From Elusimicrobiota bacterium (GTDB lineage: Bacteria > Elusimicrobiota > Elusimicrobia > UBA1565 > JACRDR01): a stretch of DNA of 7,104 nt. Shown piece after piece: positions 1 to 7,104 of the stretch. Under the pieces are notes generated by a model. It saw only the letters and a program-made list of their open reading frames with translations. It ran no database searches and was not told the DNA's origin. The stretch is from the NCBI GenBank assembly GCA_016212845.1, contig JACRDR010000021.1, forward strand, positions 1 to 7,104, read 5' to 3'. A program made the translations under genes and the position numbers. Each line of letters starts with the position of its first letter. Position 1 is the stretch's first letter.

Positions 1-594
1 GTCCCGGGCGGCCTCCGCCCGCAGGACGCCTGGCGCTTTTTGCTGCCGCTGTGCCCCCCTCTGGGGATGCTTCTCGGCTGGGGGGCGCTGATGGCGAGGT
101 CCTGGGCGGCGGCCGCCGCCGTCGCGATCGCGCTCGCTCCGGCCGCGCTCGCGCGCCAGGGCAACGAGCTGTTCCCCGTGAGCGGAGTCCGCTCGAAGCT
201 CGCCGCCGATCGCGACCCGCGCGAGTTGTATCTCGAGCGGAGTCTCGATCACTACCGTCCGTACGAGTACATCCGGCGTTCGATCCCGGCCGATTCCCGC
301 GTCCTGCTGTACCGGGAGGTCCGCAGCTATTGGCTCGGACTCGACTACCGCTGGGGCGACCCGCTGAATCAAGCGGTGATCCCGTACGCGGCGCTGTCGT
401 CGCCGGAGGAGCTGCGCGCGGCGCTGGCGCGGGAAGGGATCACGCACGTGCTGGTCAACGACGAGCTGGCGATGTACGGGCCTTCGCAGCGCTACTACGA
501 CGAGAGGGCGCTGGCGCTTATGGACGGGGTGCTGAAGCGGCACGCGGATCCGCCGGGGAAGTTCGGGCCGATCTCGCTGTATAGACTGCGCTAG
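1..594 (+). CDS. Partial (3' end): GT39/PMT-like integral membrane glycosyltransferase, C-terminal part
   Basis: The reading frame is open from the first base, so the start lies left of the window and only the last 197 residues are seen. They begin with two hydrophobic helices (about residues 12-31, starting RFLLPLCPPLG, and 34-51, rich in Ala). A soluble alpha/beta tail of about 140 residues follows. The pattern matches the end of GT39/PMT and ArnT-like transferases, which move sugars from polyprenyl-phosphate donors at the outer face of the membrane: last transmembrane helices with an RFLLP-type motif, then a tail containing EYIRRSIPADSRVLLY, SSPEELRAALAREGITHVLV and a final SLYRL strand. 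The catalytic N-terminal loop is outside the window, so activity cannot be judged. A TTG at base 40 is in frame but is not a credible start because coding continues upstream. The stop overlaps that of the convergent oxidoreductase by four bases (CTAG). The family call is inference from the tail alone. Confidence 0.72.
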   Translation, partial: VPGGLRPQDAWRFLLPLCPPLGMLLGWGALMARSWAAAAAVAIALAPAALARQGNELFPVSGVRSKLAADRDPRELYLERSLDHYRPYEYIRRSIPADSRVLLYREVRSYWLGLDYRWGDPLNQAVIPYAALSSPEELRAALAREGITHVLVNDELAMYGPSQRYYDERALALMDGVLKRHADPPGKFGPISLYRLR

Positions 595-2180
595 TCGTTC
601 AGCATCTCGCGAGCCGCGTTGCGGCCGCAAGCGCCCATGACGCCGCCGCCGGGATGCGTGGCGGCGCCGCACAGATACAGGCCGGGCACCGGCGTGCGGT
701 AGTCCGCGTAGCCGGGGATCGGGCGCATGAAGGCGAGGCTGGAGAGCGACATCGCGCCCTGCATGATGTTGCCGCCGGTGAGGCCGAATTTCGCCTCGAG
801 GTCGGACGGCGCGAGCACCTCGTAGTGAAGGACCGAGGCGCGGAAGTTCGGCGCGTAGCGGTTCATGATGTCGATGCAGCGCTCCGCGTACTTCTTCTTC
901 GCGGCCTCGAGGCCGCCGGCCTCGGGCGCGAGCTTGTAGGGGAAGTACTGCGTGAACATCGACATCACGTGCCGGCCCTTCGGCGCGACGGTGTCGTCGA
1001 GCGAGCTCGGCATCGTGGCCTCGACGATCGGTTCTTCCGACGGGAGTCCGTATTTCGCGGGATCGTAGGCGCGCTCGATCGTGGCCCGGTCGGGGCAGAG
1101 ATGGATCGTGCCGCGGTGCTGGGGGCCGACGCCGTCGCCGGGCAGGCAGGAGAAGCGCGGCGGCTCCGAGAGCGCGAGGTTGATCTTGCAGCTGGCGCTG
1201 CCGTAGTCGATGCCGCGGACGGCGCTTACGAATTCGGCGGGGAGCACCTTCGGGTCCATGAAGCGCAGGAAGGTCGTGGCGGCGTCGACGCAGGAGGCGA
1301 CTTGCTTGGCGCGGAGCTCCGTGCCGTCGGACAAGACGACGCCGGCGGCGCGTCCCTCTTCGACGAGGATGCGCGCGACCGACGCGCCCGTTCGGATCTC
1401 GGCGCCCTTGGCCTTCGCGGAGGAGGCGATCGCCTCCGACAGCGCGCCCATGCCGCCCCGGACGTAGCCCCAGACGCCGCGAACGCCGTCGCATTCGCCC
1501 ATGACGTGGTGGAAGAGGACGTACGCGGTGCCGGGCATCGACGGCGTCGCGAAGGCGCCGATGATGGCGTCGGTCGCGATCGTCGTCTTCACCTCCTCGG
1601 ACTCGAACCAGCGGTCGAGGACGGGGTTGGCGGCGCCGGTCAGGATCTCGATCGCGCGGCGGCCGTCCTCGCGCCCGAGGCCGAGGAAGCCGAGTCCGTT
1701 GCGGGCCAGCTCGACGAGGTTGCCGGGGGAAAAATCCCACGGATCGGCGGGCGTGCGGCCGAGCATCGGCTCGAGAAACCCGGAGATGCGGTCGAGCATG
1801 GCCTCGAACTCGGGCAGCGCCTCGGCGTCCTTCGCCGAGAACTTGGCGACCTCGCGGCGGGTAAGCTCCTTGTCGGGGCCCATGAGCAGGGAGCGGCCGT
1901 CCGGGAAAGGGGTGAAGCTCGACGGGCTGCGGGGGATCATCTTAAAGCCGTGGCGCTTGAGCTCGAGGTCGCGGATGATTTCGGGGCGGAAGAGGCTGTT
2001 GACGTAGCTGGCCGTCGAGACCTTAAATCCCGGCCAGGGCTCCTCGGTGACGACGCAGCCGCCCACGAGCTCGCGGCGCTCCAGCACGACGACCTTCTTG
2101 CCCGCGCGAGCCAGGTACGCGGCGGCGACCAAGCCGTTGTGGCCGCCGCCGATCACGATCACGTCGTATGGATTCGCCAT
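591..2180 (-). CDS. FAD/NAD(P)-dependent oxidoreductase, phytoene desaturase / PYROXD2-like
   Basis: This is a complete 529-residue flavoprotein of the amine oxidase/phytoene desaturase superfamily, closest in layout to animal PYROXD2 and its many bacterial homologues. The N terminus is a Rossmann FAD-binding fold: a beta strand, GGGHNG at residues 11-16 (GxGxxG), and an acidic end to strand 2 (LERRELVGG, Glu34 expected to bind the FAD ribose). A middle segment with WGYVRGGMGALSEAIASSA and then ILVEEGRAAGVVLSDG is the usual second part of the FAD domain. The C terminus (residues 500-529) carries GLYLCGAATHPGGGVMGACG, the closing FAD motif of the family. Length and both end motifs are normal, so the gene looks intact. 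The bacterial substrate is unknown; desaturation or oxidation of a lipid or isoprenoid is possible. No carotenoid synthesis gene lies in the window to support a role as phytoene desaturase. No clear Shine-Dalgarno precedes the ATG. It diverges from the 2221 gene across a 40-bp gap. Confidence 0.9.
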   Translation of the reverse strand: MANPYDVIVIGGGHNGLVAAAYLARAGKKVVVLERRELVGGCVVTEEPWPGFKVSTASYVNSLFRPEIIRDLELKRHGFKMIPRSPSSFTPFPDGRSLLMGPDKELTRREVAKFSAKDAEALPEFEAMLDRISGFLEPMLGRTPADPWDFSPGNLVELARNGLGFLGLGREDGRRAIEILTGAANPVLDRWFESEEVKTTIATDAIIGAFATPSMPGTAYVLFHHVMGECDGVRGVWGYVRGGMGALSEAIASSAKAKGAEIRTGASVARILVEEGRAAGVVLSDGTELRAKQVASCVDAATTFLRFMDPKVLPAEFVSAVRGIDYGSASCKINLALSEPPRFSCLPGDGVGPQHRGTIHLCPDRATIERAYDPAKYGLPSEEPIVEATMPSSLDDTVAPKGRHVMSMFTQYFPYKLAPEAGGLEAAKKKYAERCIDIMNRYAPNFRASVLHYEVLAPSDLEAKFGLTGGNIMQGAMSLSSLAFMRPIPGYADYRTPVPGLYLCGAATHPGGGVMGACGRNAAREMLND

Positions 2181-2220
2181 CGCCGGGCGGGATTATCGCA
2201 ATTTTCCTATGCTATCCGGC
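2181..2220. promoter_or_regulatory. Divergent intergenic promoter region
   Basis: This 40-bp gap separates two divergent start codons and is AT-richer than its surroundings (core GATTATCGCAATTTTCCTAT). A minus-strand -10-like hexamer GATAAT lies at 2197-2192. A plus-strand -10-like hexamer TATGCT lies at 2208-2213. Neither has a good -35 match. Each hexamer sits so that transcription would begin within a few bases of the start codon, and neither ATG has a purine-rich ribosome site. Both messages may therefore be nearly leaderless. This comes from inspection only; the hexamers are short and could be chance. Confidence 0.4.
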
Positions 2221-2562
2221 ATGAGCGAGCTGTACGGCCTCTACCAGGACCCGACGGGCGAAGGCGCCTTCTGCGGGCCCGTGAGCATCAAGACGCAGCA
2301 GGGCCTGGCGGCGGTGGCCTTCCCGACGACGGAGCTCGCCGCGTACTTCGCATCCGTGTTCGGGGTGAAAGGCCGCGTCATCAAGCTCGCGGAGCTCGGC
2401 TCCCCGGAGCTGCCGGTCCGCCCGAGGCCGCCGGTGAAGCCTCCGCGGCTGAAGCTCCTGTTCGCGACGAAAGGCGTGCTGTCGGCCTGGGCGGACGACC
2501 GCCAGGGCTTCGACACCGCGCCTCACGTAAGTCCACTAGGCCCACGTCCCGCTGGGTCTTAG
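2221..2562 (+). CDS. Hypothetical protein, 113 residues
   Basis: I do not recognise this family. The predicted product is a small, probably cytoplasmic protein with no signal peptide or membrane helix. The first 60 residues look like a compact alpha/beta fold: an early GxYQDPTGEGAFCGPVSIKT segment, then strand AAVAFP, helix ELAAYFASVFGV, and strand GRVIKLAEL. A proline/arginine-rich linker follows (about residues 61-74, VRPRPPVKPPR), then LKLLFATKGVLSAWADD and a low-complexity C terminus. I chose the ATG at 2221. An in-frame ATG at 2209 would add four residues but overlaps the putative -10 hexamer. No Shine-Dalgarno is visible before either. Codon use is GC3-rich like its neighbours, and the frame runs from the divergent promoter gap to the next plus-strand gene 40 bp on, which supports it being real. 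The last dozen residues, running into a hairpin, look less protein-like. Confidence 0.6.
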   Translation: MSELYGLYQDPTGEGAFCGPVSIKTQQGLAAVAFPTTELAAYFASVFGVKGRVIKLAELGSPELPVRPRPPVKPPRLKLLFATKGVLSAWADDRQGFDTAPHVSPLGPRPAGS

Positions 2563-2578
2563 GGCCCACGATCTTTTC
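2536..2578 (+). terminator. Possible weak terminator/attenuator-like hairpins
   Basis: This segment spans the stop codon of the 113-residue gene. TGGGTC (2553-2558) can pair with GGCCCA on its left (2539-2544) or GGCCCA on its right (2563-2568), each with one G-U pair. The right-hand hairpin has a 4-base loop and is followed after three bases by TCTTTTC. That resembles a weak intrinsic terminator or read-through switch ahead of the 2603 gene. The stems are only six base pairs, so a chance origin in GC-rich DNA is quite possible. Confidence 0.25.
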
Positions 2579-2602
2579 GCCGGCGGGGCCCAAACTGAAG
2601 GC

Positions 2603-3604
2603 ATGACCGGATGGGTGGCTCTGTTGCTGGCGGCGGCCGTGCAGGCGCAGGTGCGCGTCTCGGTCACGCCCGCCGTTTCCGACCCGGTCCGCCTGGCCGC
2701 CGTCGAGGCCGCCCTCCGGCCGATGCTCCAGGCTCCAAAGATCACGCAAGCATCCGGGCGTCTCGTTTTGGAGTCGCCGTCCTGGGCGTTCGAGCCCGGG
2801 CGGCGCAGCCGGGCGCTCCAAGCCCTGAAGGCCGAGTGGGGCGACCGCCTGCGCGTCGAGGAGGGCTCCCTCCTGCCGCCGCTCTCGCCGGTCGTCGCGC
2901 ATGCTCCGCGGATTTCGATCGACCCGGCGATCTTGGAGCGGCTGCGCCGCGCGCCTAGGCTCGAGTCGCGGGATTCTCAGGACGCCTTCTACGACCGCAA
3001 TTTTTGGTCGGGCGAGCCCGAGACGGTGTCCGCCGCCCGCAGCGGCGGAACGGTCCGGCTGGTTTCGGCTCACGCGACGGGGCCCCAAGTCGTCCGGGAA
3101 GAGCCTCCGGCGCCGGAGCCGAAGGCGCCCGAGAATATCTCCTGGGGGCGCGCCGCGCTGGAAGTGGGGAAGGGCGCCCTGGGCGTGGTGAAGAACGTAT
3201 TCACGTGGAAGGGCGCGGCGGTCGTGGCGGGCTCGTTGGCGCTGGTCACCCTCGCCCCGGTCACGATCTACGGACTCCTCGTCCTCGGCGCGGCGACGTC
3301 GGGCTGGCAGATCGGCAAGTCGCTGGTCCAAGGCTATCAGGCGCACCAGGAAGGCGACGCGGCGAAGTTCTACGAGGCGTCGCGCGGCATGGGGCAGGGG
3401 CTCCTGACGCTCGGGCTGTCCTTGCTCGGCTCGAGACACCCGCCCACGAGCTTCAAGCCCCACTTCCCCAAAACGAGAGGCGAGTGGCAGGCGTTCGCGG
3501 CCGCGATGGACGACGAGCCGCTCGTCATCATGTCCTTGACCGGTGGGGGCAAAGCCCACGTGCCCGCTGCGCCCGCCTCCGCCCGCGCCCCCGAGCGCCG
3601 TTAG
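2603..3604 (+). CDS. Exported hypothetical protein with glycine-rich hydrophobic C-terminal region
   Basis: This 333-residue protein belongs to no family I recognise. Residues 1-15 (MTGWVALLLAAAVQA) form a short signal peptide with an Ala-x-Ala-type end, so the rest should be outside the inner membrane. Residues 16-165 are a soluble, arginine-rich region. Residues 166-176 are a Pro/Glu linker (EEPPAPEPKAP). Residues 187-245 are small-residue-rich and hydrophobic, with a likely membrane segment at about 204-234, followed by GYQAHQEGDAAKFYEASRGMGQG and another hydrophobic stretch (262-276). Such Gly/Ala helices with a GD-containing turn recall the linker that precedes toxin domains in polymorphic toxins. 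Only about 55 low-complexity residues follow, so no toxin domain is seen. The ATG at 2603 is chosen for its signal peptide; GAAGG lies unusually close to it. The gene may be co-transcribed with the 2221 gene. The stop overlaps a minus-strand stop at TTAG (3601-3604). Confidence 0.68.
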   Translation: MTGWVALLLAAAVQAQVRVSVTPAVSDPVRLAAVEAALRPMLQAPKITQASGRLVLESPSWAFEPGRRSRALQALKAEWGDRLRVEEGSLLPPLSPVVAHAPRISIDPAILERLRRAPRLESRDSQDAFYDRNFWSGEPETVSAARSGGTVRLVSAHATGPQVVREEPPAPEPKAPENISWGRAALEVGKGALGVVKNVFTWKGAAVVAGSLALVTLAPVTIYGLLVLGAATSGWQIGKSLVQGYQAHQEGDAAKFYEASRGMGQGLLTLGLSLLGSRHPPTSFKPHFPKTRGEWQAFAAAMDDEPLVIMSLTGGGKAHVPAAPASARAPERR

Positions 3605-3675
3605 TTGGTCCGAGGGGGCGACGAGGTGTCGTCGGTGACGAACGTCCAGCCGGGCTTCTTGGAGGCTTGATGGGC
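3601..3675 (-). pseudogene. Possible orphan C-terminal tail of a lost minus-strand gene
   Basis: On the minus strand, 24 codons run from just after an in-frame TAA (3678-3676) to a TAA at 3603-3601. They read AHQASKKPGWTFVTDDTSS followed by PPRTN. About 21 of 24 third positions are G or C, as in the real genes here, and the residue mix looks like a normal protein tail. There is no ATG, GTG or TTG in this frame, so it cannot be a free-standing gene. Its stop overlaps the stop of the plus-strand gene by four bases, just as at the 591-594 convergent pair. I infer it is the end of a gene whose body was deleted. A chance open stretch cannot be excluded at this length. Confidence 0.28.
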
Positions 3676-3706
3676 TTATGCCGGACGAGTGACATCTGGG
3701 TGCATC

Positions 3707-3745
3707 GGGGAAATACCCACGGGTTTTCCCCGGGGGGAGGGAAAA
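3707..3745. terminator. Competing inverted repeats in the convergent gap; candidate terminator
   Basis: Three arms share one partner. GGGGAAA (3707-3713) pairs with TTTCCCC (3725-3731), and inside it ACCC pairs with GGGT, giving about 11 pairs with one bulged base. TTTTCCC (3724-3730) can instead pair with GGGAAAA (3739-3745) over an 8-base loop. The segment begins about 10 bases past the stop of the zinc-ribbon gene on the minus strand, so ending that transcript is the likely role. No long U-tract follows on either strand, so efficiency as a simple Rho-independent terminator is doubtful. Confidence 0.4.
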
Positions 3746-3755
3746 GCCGGCGAGG

Positions 3756-4427
3756 TCAGGGCTTCGCCGTGTAGCGGATTCGCTCTTCGTCCGTCACGTT
3801 GTTCGGGATGAGCGCGTAGTTGAACGTGCGGGTCTCGCCCCGTTTGCAGCGGTACTCGCCCGTGCGGAGGACCTGCGGGTTCAGTTCTCGCGCGTGCTCC
3901 TCCGTCATCCGAACCGCGGCCTGGCGCTGCTCGAGCGTGGCTTCCCGCCAGTCGCGGGAGAAGCCGTCGATGTGCAGGGGGAGATAGTCGTTGTGGAGGA
4001 AGTGGGGGGCGTAGGCGCGGTCCGCCTTCACGCGCACGGTGAACTTGCCTTCCTTGTCCGTGACGGAGGCGAACTTGGGATCGAAGGCGATGCGGGCGCC
4101 TTCGATCGGGGTCAGCCGGTAGATGTCGACGACCTCGCCCGCCAAAAAGCACGGATTCTTAACGCTGCCGCCGGGAGCGAAGGGAGAGAGCCACATCGTC
4201 AGTTCCGGCTTGCTCTGCAGCAGGAGGCTGCCGAGATACCCGAGCGGCAGCAGGACGGCGAGCGCGATCGCGAGGCGAGTCCAGATGGGCGAGCGCGGGG
4301 CGTCCGGCGAGCCCAACGGGACGGGAGCCGCCTGCGGCGTTTGGGCGATCTCGAAGACGGAGCCGCAAGCGTCGCACTTCTCCTGGGCCTCGTACGCCGC
4401 CTTGGCGTTGCACTTGGGGCAGACCAT
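3756..4427 (-). CDS. Membrane-anchored zinc-ribbon protein with carboxypeptidase-regulatory-like domain
   Basis: This is a 223-residue protein of unknown function with a clear three-part layout. Residues 3-21 hold a zinc ribbon, CPKC at 3-6 and CDAC at 18-21 (CX2C-X11-CX2C), expected to bind one zinc ion in the cytoplasm. A Pro/Ala-rich linker follows, then one membrane helix at about 49-70 (TRLAIALAVLLPLGYLGSLL). Residues 95-153 look like a carboxypeptidase-regulatory-like beta-sandwich: LAGEVVDIYRLTPIEGARIA, then VTDKEGKFTVRV and NDYLPLHI. With the ribbon inside, this domain would lie outside the membrane. Cys93 and Cys194 lie in that outer part and could form a disulfide. The ATG is preceded by AGGAT at 4440-4436 with an 8-base spacer, a good ribosome site. 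It lies downstream of hppA on the same strand but behind a strong terminator, so it is probably expressed separately. Domain calls are from motif reading; the biological role is not known. Confidence 0.75.
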   Translation of the reverse strand: MVCPKCNAKAAYEAQEKCDACGSVFEIAQTPQAAPVPLGSPDAPRSPIWTRLAIALAVLLPLGYLGSLLLQSKPELTMWLSPFAPGGSVKNPCFLAGEVVDIYRLTPIEGARIAFDPKFASVTDKEGKFTVRVKADRAYAPHFLHNDYLPLHIDGFSRDWREATLEQRQAAVRMTEEHARELNPQVLRTGEYRCKRGETRTFNYALIPNNVTDEERIRYTAKP

Positions 4428-4440
4428 GCGCGTCCATCCT

Positions 4441-4466
4441 ACGATTTTCGTGACGATTTGGTGACG
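4441..4466. promoter_or_regulatory. Short direct repeats upstream of the zinc-ribbon gene; possible operator/promoter zone
   Basis: ACGATTT occurs at 4441-4447 and again at 4453-4459. GTGACG occurs at 4450-4455 and 4461-4466. The copies are 11-12 bp apart, about one helical turn. This AT-richer stretch lies between the hppA terminator and the start of the zinc-ribbon gene, so it should contain that gene's promoter. I find no convincing -35/-10 pair. Repeats this short may be chance. Confidence 0.22.
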
Positions 4467-4470
4467 CCGA

Positions 4471-4513
4471 AAAGCAAAGAAAAAGCCCCCGGCGGTTTTC
4501 CGCCGGGGGCTTT
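4471..4513 (-). terminator. Strong Rho-independent terminator of hppA
   Basis: A perfect 14-bp stem (4482-4495 with 4500-4513; core GCCCCCGGCGG) closes a 4-base loop. In the minus-strand transcript it is followed by TTCTTTGCTTTTC, a U-rich tail. It begins 11 bases after the hppA stop codon, so it ends hppA transcription before the zinc-ribbon gene. On the plus strand the stem is followed by only three T residues, so reverse-direction termination would be weaker. Confidence 0.92.
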
Positions 4514-4524
4514 CGCGCCGCGCG

Positions 4525-7005
<2,481 letters not shown>

Positions 7006-7041
7006 TCGGTTCACCGGTGGACGAGGGGTAGGATTCACGCG

Positions 7042-7057
7042 ACGTGGAAGTCTAGCA
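7042..7057 (-). promoter_or_regulatory. Putative extended -10 promoter of hppA
   Basis: The minus strand reads TGCTAGACT (7057-7049), an extended -10 form (TG-n-TAGACT, 4 of 6 matches to TATAAT) with no good -35. Transcription would start near 7042. That leaves about 37 bases before the ATG at 7005, room for the GGTGA ribosome site, but only a few bases before the GTG at 7038. This supports the shorter start. It is a single weak match. Confidence 0.3.
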
Positions 7058-7060
7058 AAT

Positions 7061-7097
7061 AAAGGGTCCGGTCCTCGACGGGGCCGGGCCCTTTTAT
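7061..7097. terminator. 14-bp hairpin with T-rich flank at the window edge; likely terminator of the neighbouring locus
   Basis: AAAGGGTCCGGTCC (7061-7074) pairs with GGGCCGGGCCCTTT (7081-7094) around a 6-base loop. On the plus strand two pairs are G-U and the stem is followed by TTATC. On the minus strand these two positions become A-C mismatches and the stem is followed by ATTTGC. It lies between hppA and whatever is to the right. A terminator for a gene beyond the edge reading toward hppA is the simplest role, although the pairing is better on the other strand. Confidence 0.55.
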
Positions 7098-7104
7098 CGT
7101 CGGA

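Noticed and set aside
591..594. The four-base CTAG overlap of two convergent stop codons as a special regulatory site
   Set aside because: Tail-to-tail overlaps of four bases at stop codons are common in compact bacterial genomes.
591..2180. Calling the oxidoreductase crtI (phytoene desaturase)
   Set aside because: The superfamily fits, but the ends match PYROXD2-type proteins better and no carotenoid gene is nearby. A specific symbol would overstate the evidence.
654..2606. A 650-codon open frame on the plus strand opposite the oxidoreductase
   Set aside because: It is an antisense shadow of the 591-2180 gene. Its translation is rich in Arg, Ala, Gly, Asp and His with no recognisable motif, whereas the minus strand gives an intact flavoprotein with both FAD motifs.
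2381..3559. A 392-codon open frame on the minus strand across the two plus-strand orphan genes
   Set aside because: It is arginine-rich with no motif and spans an intergenic gap. The plus-strand frame at 2603 has a signal peptide and a plausible hydrophobic profile.
3676..4152. A 158-codon minus-strand frame overlapping the zinc-ribbon gene
   Set aside because: It is out of frame with the better supported 3756-4427 gene, with shadow-like Arg/Pro/His composition and no ribosome site.

Overview
The window is about two-thirds G+C with dense, strongly GC3-biased genes. It looks like a chromosomal segment of an uncultured Gram-negative bacterium. A high-GC Elusimicrobiota-like lineage is my guess from the overall look (membrane pyrophosphatase plus signal-peptide orphans). 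No marker gene here proves it. I see no tRNA, rRNA, insertion sequence, CRISPR array, toxin-antitoxin pair or phage gene.

Layout from left to right. (1) Bases 1-594, plus strand: the 3' end of a membrane protein resembling GT39/PMT-type lipid-linked-sugar glycosyltransferases, cut by the window edge. (2) Bases 591-2180, minus strand: a complete FAD/NAD(P)-dependent oxidoreductase of the phytoene-desaturase/PYROXD2 type, convergent with gene 1 and overlapping it by four bases at their stop codons. (3) A 40-bp AT-richer divergent promoter gap. (4) Bases 2221-2562, plus strand: a 113-residue orphan. (5) Bases 2603-3604, plus strand: an exported orphan protein with a glycine-rich hydrophobic C-terminal region. 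(6) A convergent gap (3605-3755) holding what looks like the orphaned tail of a lost minus-strand gene, plus a pair of competing hairpins. (7) Bases 3756-4427, minus strand: a membrane-anchored protein with an N-terminal zinc ribbon and an outside carboxypeptidase-regulatory-like domain. (8) A textbook intrinsic terminator at 4482-4513. (9) Bases 4525-7005, minus strand: a complete membrane-bound proton/sodium-type pyrophosphatase (hppA). Its putative promoter lies upstream, and a 14-bp hairpin sits at the right edge.

The genes do not form one obvious pathway. hppA is apparently transcribed alone, between its own promoter and a strong terminator. It would use cytoplasmic pyrophosphate to energise the membrane. 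The most notable item is that pump. It keeps the pyrophosphate- and magnesium-binding carboxylates and has the lysine typical of potassium-independent enzymes. However, the family's hallmark D-x7-K-x-E motif is altered, there is an extra cytoplasmic insertion, and a signal-peptide-like segment sits at the N terminus. This fits the divergent H+-PPase subfamily better than the canonical one. I find no convincing previously undescribed multi-gene system in this window.
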